DNA of 64,000 nucleotides from the NCBI GenBank assembly GCA_038093975.1, contig JBBPTG010000097.1, forward strand, positions 1 through 64,000, read 5' to 3'. Source of the stretch: Chalciporus piperatus. Its lineage: Eukaryota > Basidiomycota > Agaricomycetes > Boletales > Boletaceae. The notes beneath the pieces were generated by a model that saw only the letters and a list, made by a program, of their open reading frames with translations, had not been told where the DNA came from and searched no databases. The first letter of the stretch is position 1; the number at the start of each line of letters is the position of its first letter. Position numbers and translations under genes: made by a program. Of this stretch, positions 22,501 through 32,943 are shown one piece after another.

Positions 22501-25500
22501 ACGTTGGTGATATCCGTGTTCAAGAACTGGTAAAGACTTGTGGCCCCTTGGTTGAGTTGCACGGTGTTGACGTAGTCGCTCAAGTCGTAAACGCCTCCGT
22601 CCCAAACAGCCCAAATCCTATCGGTCGATGGTGCTCAGTCAGATAGAGTGCGAGGCGGGTAAGGAAAAAAATACCTCTGGATGTTCTCGTCCATGGCCTG
22701 CGAATACACCTCGGATGCACTCCAGACGAGCGCACCCTTGCGATAGTTCTTGATCTTGGGCAGGAAAGTAGACGTATACCAGTCGGATTGATCGAGCAAA
22801 GTGTGCTGCGTCGGCTGCGTCACTCCCGACTTGTGCATGGCGGTTGGAACGATCGCAGTGAAGTTCTTTGGGGTCAATTCCAGCGAGGCCTGTGTGACCA
22901 ATGGAGCACATGCGAGGGCGAGCGGAGGGGGGAAATATTCAGTGAGCTCTTGCCCAACAAGCTGGCTGAGATCGGCGGCGGAGTTTGAGACAATGCCGAC
23001 CATGTCGCTGTGGTCCCCGTGGATGAAGTTCGAAAAGTCGTAGACCGATCCTTGGATCGAGACCCACCAATCCGTGTTCCCGGTATGCTGCGAGACCTCG
23101 TTCGAATCCCAAACTTTGTCAAAGTCGGGGCAGAGCAAGCGACCGAACTCGATGATGTAAAAAATGACGATGCCGTTCATGAGCAAAATCAGGAAGCAAA
23201 TGGTGACTTTCTCTCGCCATGCCAAGCGAACGTCGGGGCGTTTCATCCTTCCGATGTAGTGAAGAACGAAAGACGGGACGAGCCCCGTACACAACCAGAC
23301 GAGATAGAGCCACCATCGGCGAGAGCGACTTGTCGGGACTTCTTCGACCGCAGTGGGTGCCGCGTTGACTCGGATATTACCTTCCTTCGATGGATACGCA
23401 GGTGAACCACCGGGGGTGCCTCCTTTCTTATCCCATTCCGACCCCCAACCATCCTCGTTGTCGGTGTACGCAGGTGCCTGAAGGCCAGGAGAAGCCAGTC
23501 CGCTGACGCCGTACGGCATGTGTTGGTTGGGATCCTGGTACTTCGATCCATGACTGCCAACGCGTGCGATCAACAGATTATCACGACTCTCGTTATCGAG
23601 CATGTCGGGGCCGTGAACGTCCGTGTGGGTGTACTCCGTAGCGTCGTCCGCTATAGCGCTCCCGTCGTCATCAAGCTCAAGTCTCCTCTGCTCCTTCTCA
23701 TCAGCCCGCACAACATCCTCGACCGTCTTCCATGCCTGATAGGACAACCAGATCGAACGATGCCCGAGGACAAAGTCCGAACCCTCCTTCCATCCGTTTG
23801 AAGCCGCGCATTGCCGGATGCGCTCCACGCTGGAACCACGCATCGTCGGCACATACCGTTCGCAAAATTTGCTTTGCTCGAAGTCGGTGACATATTCGAT
23901 GCTGCGTCGTGCGACAATTTCAGGGATGAGGAGAGACTTGACCTGTGCCTTGACACGCCGTTTGTCAAAGGAGTTGGGTGAGTTTGAATCGTTTGGACGG
24001 ATGCAGGAGATGGTCCAAAGATGCGCGCGGTCAAAGGAAGCGAAGATTTCTGAGAGGGTGTGATTGAGTTGAGTAGAGACGGCGTGTATCTTCGAGGGGT
24101 CGAGGGGCGGATGTTCTTCGAAACTATTCGTTGCTGTGATAGGCGTTGGCTGACGCAGAGGACGGGAAGAAACTTGCGCTTGTACGATAATGGCGTTGTC
24201 CTGAGAATGTTTCTCGGCAGCAAGGGAAGGACCTGATACCAGCTTCGCCACGAAGCCATCCGACGAGTGGCGGAGTAGCGATACGAACGCCGAATCGAGG
24301 ATATCCGAGTCCTTCTCGATAAAGGACGCAATGTTGTACGAACAGCTTCCCGCATAATGATTGATGCCGAATAACTTCCTGTCGCCCGCGCCTCCTTGAC
24401 TGGGGCTTGCCACAAACGAGGGGTGAACGCCGTATTTCGACACAAGTTCTTGATGAAGCTCGTCAGCTTTCTTGTCACCCGCCTTCCCTGATCTGTACCA
24501 CGAGCATGCTTTGCTTAGCATGCCGAGCATACCTCCCGGTTTGCGAGTAGCCCGCTCGCTCAACTGAGCACCACGGATGAGCTCGACGCATGCCGAATTA
24601 TCCACAGTTGCGATCGCAGGAAGTGAGATCCCATCACCGGCGATGTGACCGTTGTATCCAATAGCATCCTCGAATGTGTTGCGCAGGACGTAAGACTGCA
24701 CGAACTCGTCCGCGAAGTTGATGCAAAATTCATCAAAACCGTTTTGACCGAAGCCGGAGAGAAGGGGCGCGGTTCCGGTAAGCATCATTGAGCCGGTACC
24801 CGTCGGGCCACGGCTCTGGAAACCGGGCTGGTCAAAGAGAATCATCTGCGTGGAGGGCAGGATATCACGGTTTGCGGGAGCGATCTTGTGATTCGATGTC
24901 TCGACAACGTAAGCAAAAAGGATAGCATACAGATCGCGCATGAGCGAGTCGCGCTGCATCGCACTCTGCTCGATATTAAGGAGGGAGGTGTAGAGTTCCT
25001 TGCGGACGTAGTTGGTCTTGTTCGTCAGCGTCTGCGCAAGTTCCTCGGACGGAACACCGAGGAGACGTGCGACCTGTTCGAGGACGGGAAAATTCGCGAC
25101 AGACGCTGAAACGTCTTTGGCATCTGCTTCGACGAATTGAATCTTGCTGAGGAGCAGGATGGTAACAAGGAGGGTGAATATAGATGTAAGGTGCTTCGGC
25201 TTGAAGCCAAGAGTGTGCATGGCAACTCTGACTTCCTCCATAGCAATCGCGTCATCGCTAAATGGGCCGTTTGGCAAACGATAGCACCCCGATGATGCGA
25301 GTAGCGGATACTCTGACGGGTCATCGAGCTTGAAAAAGTCTCGCTCTTGAGGAGCCGCACCAGACAAAAACTGGTAGAATATATGGAACGTACGTTCCTC
25401 GTGGGCAAGGCGTGTCAGCCTCGATTTATCGAGTGCGAAGGCGAGAACTTTGGCGGACTCTATGCGGCCGCGCTCGTTGAAATGGAGTTCGAGATATTGG

Positions 25501-26103
25501 CTATGTCGCGATGCGTTCGGGTTCGAGGCGGTCTTTGCGTTTCCAAACGCGTCGAGGAGGGTGTGGAGAGCTTTGATCTGGCTCGCCATCTTAAGCTCCT
25601 TCTTCGAGTGGGCTGAGAGGCGGAGGACCTGGTCTACGAGGAGACGTAAACTGGACGTCTTGCCCGAGCCAGTGATACCTCTAAGCAATAATAAGCGTTA
25701 GAACTCATCAAGACGTTTATGTACACTGGACGAACCGCGTGACGACAGATTGAGACTGTTTTCGGCGGCGCATGAGCAGATAAATTTGAGCGGCAAGTTC
25801 GTAAAGATGAGGTTGGAGGAGTCTCGAGCTCGCAATGGACATTCCAGTGTCCTTGTAGCACCGTTCTTCATACTCCTTTGCGCTGATATCGTTAACGTTT
25901 GCGAGGGTCTTGTAGGGGTTGACGACAAGGAAGTTTGCAGTGCCGATTCTCGAGTACGGTAAATCTGAGCGGAAACGGGTGTTGAGGAGGGCAACGATGG
26001 CGTCGTCGGAAGGGTAGACGGTGGCGGACTGGGAGGTGGAAACGAGGTCGACAAGGTCGCCGGTGTTGGCGGCGGGCGAAGAGAGAGAGCCGCTCGAGGC
26101 CAT
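19567..26103 (-). CDS. Chitin synthase with myosin-like motor (class V type)
   Basis: It polymerises UDP-GlcNAc into chitin at the plasma membrane of growing tips and septa. Twelve exons: 26103-25736, 25680-22675, 22617-22289, 22246-21882, 21823-21604, 21542-20980, 20918-20895, 20841-20752, 20699-20635, 20581-20415, 20360-19724, 19669-19567. Introns are 42-61 nt, giving 1,978 residues in frame. Residues about 1-780 are a myosin motor with P-loop [10 protein letters not shown] (124-133). Membrane segments follow near 915-970, then a cytochrome b5-like domain ([20 protein letters not shown]). The glycosyltransferase core from about 1120 has [13 protein letters not shown] and QRRRWIN, the catalytic signatures, and is followed by C-terminal membrane spans. 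A glycine/methionine-rich linker leads to a DEK_C domain ([14 protein letters not shown]). Exon 7 is only 24 nt. All key motifs are present, so it should be active. Confidence 0.95.
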
Positions 26104-26516
26104 GATAGGCCAACGACGAAGGAAGGGCTGGGGGAATAAAACGAGAGGAAAATCAGAAAAGAAAGACTGGGAGACCCGTTGGATGTGTTTTCGTGCCCGC
26201 CCGCCACTCAAATGGACGAAAAGTGTAGACGACAAATAAGCGAACTGACAACTTGTCAACCACTACACGGTCTAGAACCCGGACATCCCGGACACCGGAC
26301 ATCCGGCCTGAACCACTTCTTGGCTCGTATTACAAGGTCATTCGAGGTTCAAGACGATTAATAGTGTAGACAGAACAACCGTGTAAAAGGACAGCTAAAA
26401 ACTAAACGTAGAACACAATTCCATTCCACTGTCCATCACTCCTCCCCATTCTCGCTCGTCGATATCAAATCTGGTAACGATCGACCATGAGCGCTCACCA
26501 TGTACCTTACTAGCGT
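26104..26516. other. Intergenic between chitin synthase and coatomer gene
   Basis: It holds the chitin synthase promoter and the SEC27 3' end. A short run of CCGGACA-type words is present three times at about 26279-26306. No gene is seen. Confidence 0.5.
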
Positions 26517-29490
26517 TTATAGCTCACCGGAATCTCCGTTCACACCCGCCGCAGATCTCGACTCCGTCTCACGACTCAGCGCCTCTTCCCAGCCCTCCTC
26601 GAATAAGTCAGCGTTCGCGGCTGGATGGGCAATAGACGCAGCGACTTTGGGCTTGTTTTTGCTCCGCAGTTCTTTTTGCCATGCATCCACCACTCTCGGC
26701 GCTTGGCTGAGACACAAAACGTCAGCACCAATCCAGGCATCGGGCAGTCTCAGGATCCTCCTCACCTCGGTGCATACGTCCGAGCAAACAATGCTGCTTC
26801 TGGTGCCCGGTTCGTCTTCACGAGCAGATCCACGCACGATTTGGTATCACCCAGCTGGAAGAACGTAGCGAACGCCAGATTGTTCGCACCCTTTTGCTCT
26901 GCCAGTGTCGTCAGTAAACACGGCAGTCAACCCCATACGAAACACTTGCCAGCCGCCACAGCAAGCTTGTGTAGGCCCTCACGGTCGCCTATCGAGAGCA
27001 ATAAAAGCATCAATGCGCTCAGATCGTTCGCTCTCTCGAACGCTTCCCGTGCAAGATCGAATCGCCACACCGCCAATGCACGATCACCCAACGCCTTCCA
27101 TTTCGTCTCTGCTTCGTCCTCAGGTACGGATCGGGCGATTTCAACGGCGGCGTCAAGGTCATCAAGTTGCAGCGACAGATCGAACTTGTGATCTGGGTCT
27201 GTCGTGATCTGCATCGCGAGTTCCCGGAGGTCTTCATTGTAACAAGTTAGTGGGCTGAGCTCCAACGGGACAGTTCAAGGACATACCCCGTCCTTCCAGG
27301 AATCGTGCAACTTTGTTCAGTTGTTCCTTGGGCAGCGTGGGCAGAATCTCAGCAGCCGCATCCATTTCACCGCGAAGGACGGCTGTCTGGTACTCCACCA
27401 CGCTCAGGGACAACGCATACGCATACATGTTCATGTCCTTGTCTGCAAGGTAAACCCGGTCGTGTGCTGGTATGTAACCAAGGATGTACATCGGGCTAGG
27501 GGAAGACAAGATCAGTGAAAGATGGGTATATGCGCAGAAAGGACGTACATATCGGAAGGACTGATAGTATAGGACTCATTGCCGACAAAGTAGTTGACTC
27601 GGTTGCCTGCTGTGGTATAGATGAAGCAATCTCCAACCCACTTTGCGGTTGTGACGCTACACGGAACGTTGGATAGACCATTGTAGTCATGACAAACTCC
27701 ACTTACTTTTCCGAAATGTCAGCAACGACATCGAAGGCCTCTTCAACACCTTCGTCAGTGATCTCCGCGCCCTCTTCGATTTTCGCAGTATATGCGTCCC
27801 GATCGAATCGCAGAATGTAAAACGAGTCGTCAGAGGTAACCGCCACCAGGGATCCTGTCCCCGACCAATACACCTTTCGCCGCCGTCAGCACGATCTTCA
27901 CGGAACGCAGGATGCACCACCCACGTTTTTGGCATCAGCATCTATCCGTCTCACGATCTCCCCACTCTCCCAATCCCAAAACACCACGAATCCCTTGCCC
28001 CTCGCACCCAACAACGGCCCTCCGTAAAGCCCATCGATCGACCAACTCCCTGATCCTTTCATCCCCGCACCGCCCCTCTCCTTGAAGTTCTTGTAGATTC
28101 TCAGTTTGACCTTGTTCTCCAGTACAGCATATGTATTCGAGTCGTTCGCCCATGCAAACGAAACACCGTTCCCGAACGACTTGTTCCTCCATGCAAGGGC
28201 GGTGTAGATAATGTACTCGCCGTCCCCGACGACCGTCACGAAACGGCCGTTGGGTGAATGAATGAGTGTAGTTGCAAATATCTCAGTCGTACCGATGTCC
28301 TTGATCGAAAGAGGAATCCGGTTGCCTTCGGCAGTCGTGTCGTCTGAAAGGGTCTGTACGTTACCCGACAGAACGACTTGGTTGCGCGTGTATACGAGTT
28401 TTCCCGTGGGATCCATGCTGTACGTTGGCTCGTCACGACCAAGCTGGACAAGATAGTCAGGCGCCAACAGTCATGCGTCAACGAAGGGTCATACCTTGAT
28501 GACCACGAGACCCTCATCGAACCCAACGGCAACCTCGTTCGCATCTTTTCTCAACGAAACACACCACGCCCGCTCCAGCGCATAACTCAACGTATTCTCC
28601 AAGCGATACGTGTTGCTATTCCAAATCTTGACCGTCCCATCCTCGCTTCCACTGACGATGATCGGCAAATTTGGGTGAAAGACTGCAAACGAGGGATTGT
28701 TGGTGTGCCCATCCATCGTCTGTACGCAGCTCTTGCTGAGGTAGTCCCACACTTTGATCGTCTTGTCATCTCCAGTCGTGACGAGGTAAGGCTTATCAGC
28801 GCCCGGATAGAAATCGACGTAGTTGACACCCTTGTCGTGTGCGTCCATCGTGAAATTCGCGTTGGCAGAACCGAGGGACCACATCTTGACTGTACGATCG
28901 AGACAGGCGGACGCGAATGTGTTGGCGTCTTTCGGGTTGAAGGTGATGTTCATGATGTAGTGCGTGTGTCCCTCGTATACCTATCCAACGTAGAATGTTC
29001 GAATCACACATAATGTTTGGACACGATGGACATACCTGGATGCATTTCCATTGCTTGTCCCAGTCCCAAGCCTTGATAGTCATGTCGTCACTTCCCGTGA
29101 GGACGATGCTCGCCGTGGGGTGCACTGCGAGACATCGGATATAATCAGGATGGGCCTCGAAGGAGAAGACCTTCTCGTGTGTGTTGTAATTGAAGATGCG
29201 TAGTTGGAAGTCGTCCGAGCCCGCGACGAACCAGTTTTTGCGCGGGATAAACTTGACACAACGAACTGGTACATTCGAGACCTCAAAGGTTTTCACGAGG
29301 GCGCCTGTCTCGTGGTTGTAGATGTTCACCGAGCCATTGTAGAGACCGGTGAGCAGCCAGGGCTCGGTAGGATGAAAGTCGGTGCCCTTTACTCGGTCAG
29401 ATCGTGAAAAGAACTTGCGCTGGAGATGGTTTGAGATTTCGTGAATTTACGGGACGCGTTTGGTGCACTCACGGACACATCGAACAACAT
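26517..29490 (-). CDS. SEC27: Coatomer subunit beta' (COPI, SEC27/COPB2)
   Basis: It forms part of the COPI coat and binds dilysine cargo signals for Golgi-to-ER return. Ten exons: 29490-29473, 29419-29036, 28980-28495, 28443-27925, 27873-27707, 27656-27549, 27495-27287, 27231-26950, 26898-26766, 26706-26517, giving 831 residues in frame. The first coding exon is only 18 nt (MLFDVS). The N-terminal WD40 propeller reads FHPTEPWLLTGLYNGSVNIY and then AHPDYIRCLAVHPTASIVLT, DRTVKMWSL, DKTIKVWDYL and EDGTVKIWNS. A second propeller and an alpha-solenoid follow (EQLNKVARFLE, DLRELAMQITTDPDHKFDLS). The eighth intron (26899-26949) only restores the family sequence AAEQKGANNLAF if its donor is GC (gcaagt). 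All others are GT-AG. The length is slightly shorter than the usual 850-900. Confidence 0.93.
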
Positions 29491-29670
29491 TTTTGGACTG
29501 GCAAAGGACCGAGATATGTGGCCCGGAGTCGTGAACGTCAATGAGCGGCGTGTCGCAGTGGACACGCTGACCTACACACTGATGACCCCCATTTCGGTGG
29601 TTACCGTCATCACTGCCTCCAAGTCAACTCCGAGCAAGTTCGTTTCGCAGTCAAAGTGGATTAGGTATTA

Positions 29671-30990
29671 CTACTGCAAAGCTTTACGAAGAGCACCCAT
29701 CATCTTCAAATACTCCGAAGCAGACTGACAGACACCCTTCCCAGAACCCCCAATGAACGACTTGAGCCTGCCAACTTGATACCCTGATCTATAATCCGCC
29801 ATATATTTCGCCACGACCTGTTCCTTGACTCCAAACACGTCTGCGATCGCTTTTCTCAGCTCGAGCGAGTCCTCTGAATATCCCTTCGACTCCCTGAGCA
29901 TTGCATGCAACCCAACGAACGTCTGTACACGTCCCTTTGACTTGAGAAGCTGGGGACGGGTGAAGTAGCGATACGGTTTGCCGACGAACACGATCCGAGG
30001 GTGTGTAATGGACTCCGTTGTATCGGGATGTGAGAGGTCGAGACCGATCCGCGGGGAGTAATACACGGAGGGACGTTCATCACCTGACCTGCCCCGATTC
30101 TCCCTTCGGAGGTACATGAACGTATTTCGCTCCACCGTTGGAGGTGAGAGCGCCGAGATGTCCCCATTCCAAGCGGTGTTCACGAGATTCTCGATGGAAG
30201 AAGCACCCCCGAGTCTCAGAAGTTCGTCGACGAGCAGCGAGGGGCCGCATGTCACTTTCTTGTCTCCACAATTGCGGATCGTGCGCAAGAGTGCACCACC
30301 TCTGATCGTAACGGGACCATTCGAAGTTGTGAGCGCGATAGGACCCCCAATGGTCAAATCGAGCCCTTTGCGAGTTCCGCCTCTGTAACCGCCTCCAACC
30401 GTGACTGGTAGACCAGGCTGAGAGGCATCAGCGCGACGAGGCGGACGATGAAAGTGCCTGGATGAGGAAGGTGAGATTACATAGGGCAACTCGGGGCGGT
30501 CAGCCTTATATTACCATTGTCCGCTGCGTTCCTGCTCTACGCTTCCATGAGTGAAGGGATCTTCGTGACAGCCGGACTTCTGAAGGTAGAACTCCAATTC
30601 CAGGATCTCGAAGTCGGTACGCGTCTCGTTCCGGACGACCGTCAAGATCGTGTTGCACAGTAATTCATGAGCTACAGATTCGAAGCGCAAGGAAATCTCC
30701 TCTGCCGTGGTCAAGGATGATAAATCGAGTAACGGTGCGAAGTTTGAGTCGGGAATTTGGGGATTCGCATTCAAGATGCTAGTGGCCTCGGCGCCGGGGG
30801 CCTCCTCCTTCGGTGAAGCCTGAGGATTGTAAGGCGCCTGAGACACATGTTTCTTCCTGGTACGATCATGGTCTGTGACACCGGTTGACCAATTGTCAGT
30901 GCGATCATTATTTGGTAGAAGCAGAGTGACACCACCTTGGCCATCTTCATCAACGTCGCAATCCTCGAGCTTTCTCTTGCTGCTGCTCAT
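29671..30990 (-). CDS. Fungal methylpurine-DNA-glycosylase-like (AAG-type) protein
   Basis: Two exons, 30990-30515 and 30457-29671, with a 57-nt GT-AG intron, give 420 residues. The conserved part starts with EFYLQ, HEDPFTHGSVEQERSGQW and YRGGTRKGLDLTIGG. It continues with CGPSLLVDELLRLGG, then SPRIGLDLS and KPYRYFTRPQLL. The pair GP..L.DELL and SPRIGLD resembles the conserved blocks of alkyladenine glycosylase, which excises 3-methyladenine in the nucleus. I remember a wide fungal family with this layout, but its activity is not shown by the sequence. The N-terminus is hydrophilic with a KRK cluster. The frame is open upstream to 31152. I chose the ATG at 30990 (MSSSKRKLED). Only 180 bp separate the stop from the SEC27 start. 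Confidence 0.6.
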
Positions 30991-31212
30991 CTGCACGGTC
31001 CGCCCAATGGTCCTCGTTCGTGACAAAGTCCACGACGCCCTGAAGGCACTTTGGTAAGCGTTTGAACTTTGAAGTACATAATGCCTGCCAAGCCAGACCC
31101 GAGAGTCAGACGAAGACAGACGTTCATAGTCGCGACACGAAAAATCAAACATTTATAGTCCTTGAGTACAGTACGACATACACGTTCAGAGTACGGGCAC
31201 GCTATTATCGCT

Positions 31213-31768
31213 CTAAAGTTTCTCTTCAGGACTGCGGGCTGACCCGCTCCCGAATGAACTCAGCCATCGGTCCCCCCAGGCTGTTCCCGTGTCATTGGCC
31301 TTGCACTTGGCAAGATGATCGATGTCAGGTAGAGACGTGAACTGCTGCAAGATATCCGTCTGCTCAGGTAGGCGAGCCCCTCTCCCTCCTATCCAGGCTC
31401 ACGTGTAACTGGTAAACCATTGAGATTATGACGAGAGAGGGTGAAATGACGGACGGTGCTGCGACAGAAGGGTGAGAATCTCGATTAAATCTGTCAAGTT
31501 GGAAAGGTTTGCGGTCCAGGTCAGTGTTTCGACGAGTGAAGCGCCCATGTTGCAGTGATCGACCGGGTCGGGCAGCTTGCGAACGTAGTCCACTGGGAGC
31601 CGTTCTGGCTTTGTCGGGATGTCCTCGCGTCGAGATAGTTGGAACGAAAAGCATTCAGTCACTAGTGTCAGGAGCTCGGTCACGGTGCGAGCCCTTTGGG
31701 TGATAATACAGCATTTACAAGAGAAAGAGCGTACCGTTGTCCAACTTCTGGATCACGGTGAATTGCAT
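31213..31768 (-). CDS. Possible small gene, unresolved structure
   Basis: Not recognised. On the minus strand a continuous frame (about 31697-31426) reads like real protein: ARTVTELLTLVTECFSFQL, ERLPVDYVRKLPDPVDHCN, and SLVETLTWTANLSNLTDLI. A short upstream exon at 31768-31747 could join it through a weak donor (gttgga) and the acceptor near 31698. Downstream, a second good-looking stretch (DILQQFTSLPDIDHLAKCK, AWGDRWLSSFGSG) ends in a stop at 31213, but I could not find splice sites joining it in frame. It is either a gene whose second intron I have misplaced or a decaying one. It lies between the AAG-like gene and the WW gene. Confidence 0.35.
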
Positions 31769-32943
31769 TTCAATGAGCCATACTTAACCTTTACAATGCC
31801 AAAGCGCGAAGCACCTGTGCAGGAAACACAAATTGGCAGATATGTTCGAAGGAGCAGTTCAAGTTGTGTTACGTGGGAACTCTCGATAGAGCAAGAACGA
31901 CTGTCTTCTGCTCATCGAGAGTCTGGGTTTGGGAGACTACGTGGGAACAGTCGCGTCGACGGTCGTGAGTCGTGACTGCCAGTGAGTCGTCGACAGGCTG
32001 GACCAACTTGTGCACCACTGTCAACGTACACCCAGCATGCTGGTTATCCGCACTATGATTGTCTATCCAAATGATTGAAAGTTATCGATTCGTCATGCAA
32101 ACCGAGGAAGTAATTCGAATCCCAATTTTTGACCATCTTCTTTCATTCCACCAGAAGCACTGAGACTTCTCCAAGTTGGTCACGGCGCGCTGCAGAAGCT
32201 TTCAAGCTCAAGCTCGATTGATCTGGTAGGAACACTTCATACGACTAGGGGAATTACTTGTCTCACAATCTGCCACATCATCATCCCAGGACGCTGCAGC
32301 GTGGCACACTGCTTACCGAACAGATCAGGTTATCCGGCACTTGACTGCGCCTTCTCGCTTCAAATTCATTGCATCTTATCTTCGTGCTGCCGAGGCTGTG
32401 AGCGTGCAATCCCCGCATAGTTTGACGCCCTCGCGACCTGTCACTCAAGCATGTCCATATCGAACTTGCCGGCAACACTTATTGTTGTCGGGATTCCATT
32501 CCATTGCACTAGCCTGCATTAACCAACTCACGTTGTTGTCTTCCAACAACAACCAGTCGTAATGATCCAACTATCCAGGGGAAATGGTGCGTTCTCGTTC
32601 TCAAGAATGTAATTCGGACCCAACACGTGTTTGCCTCACCTTTTCTCACCACGCGATTATCACCCCCCTTTGGTGCCCATCATATCATCATCACGAAATG
32701 GGGCCTACGGTGACGACTAAGTGCCTGCTGTCTTCCTGCGCATGTCGTCCTCATCGAAACCGCCAGGCATGCTTTCCACGTATATAGATAAACGCCGTGT
32801 CGGCTTCTTCTGCGCCCCCTTCATCGTGTTTTCCAACAGTCGTCGTCACTTTAGACCGTCATCCACCGAGTCCTTATACTTGCCCTTGTTTTTATATATA
32901 TCATATTCTCTTCAATCCTCGAAACCTTACTCTTTGAATTAGC
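31769..32943. other. Long intergenic region with promoter of the WW gene
   Basis: About 1.2 kb without a supported gene. The right end is pyrimidine-rich up to the ATG, with the TATA-like box listed separately. The rest has only short, motif-free frames. Confidence 0.5.
32781..32792 (+). promoter_or_regulatory. TATA-like box of the WW-domain gene
   Basis: tatatagataaa lies 152 nt before the ATG at 32944 and is followed by a CT-rich leader, the usual layout of basidiomycete promoters. Confidence 0.5.

Noticed and set aside
22635..25688. The 1,017-codon frame as a stand-alone myosin-like gene
   Set aside because: It is exon 2 of the chitin synthase. The splice sites at both ends join it in frame to the rest of the gene.
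30991..31152. An N-terminal extension of the AAG-like protein from the ATG at 31152
   Set aside because: Open frame, but the added sequence is cysteine/tyrosine/serine-rich and unlike the family. The ATG at 30990 gives the usual hydrophilic start.
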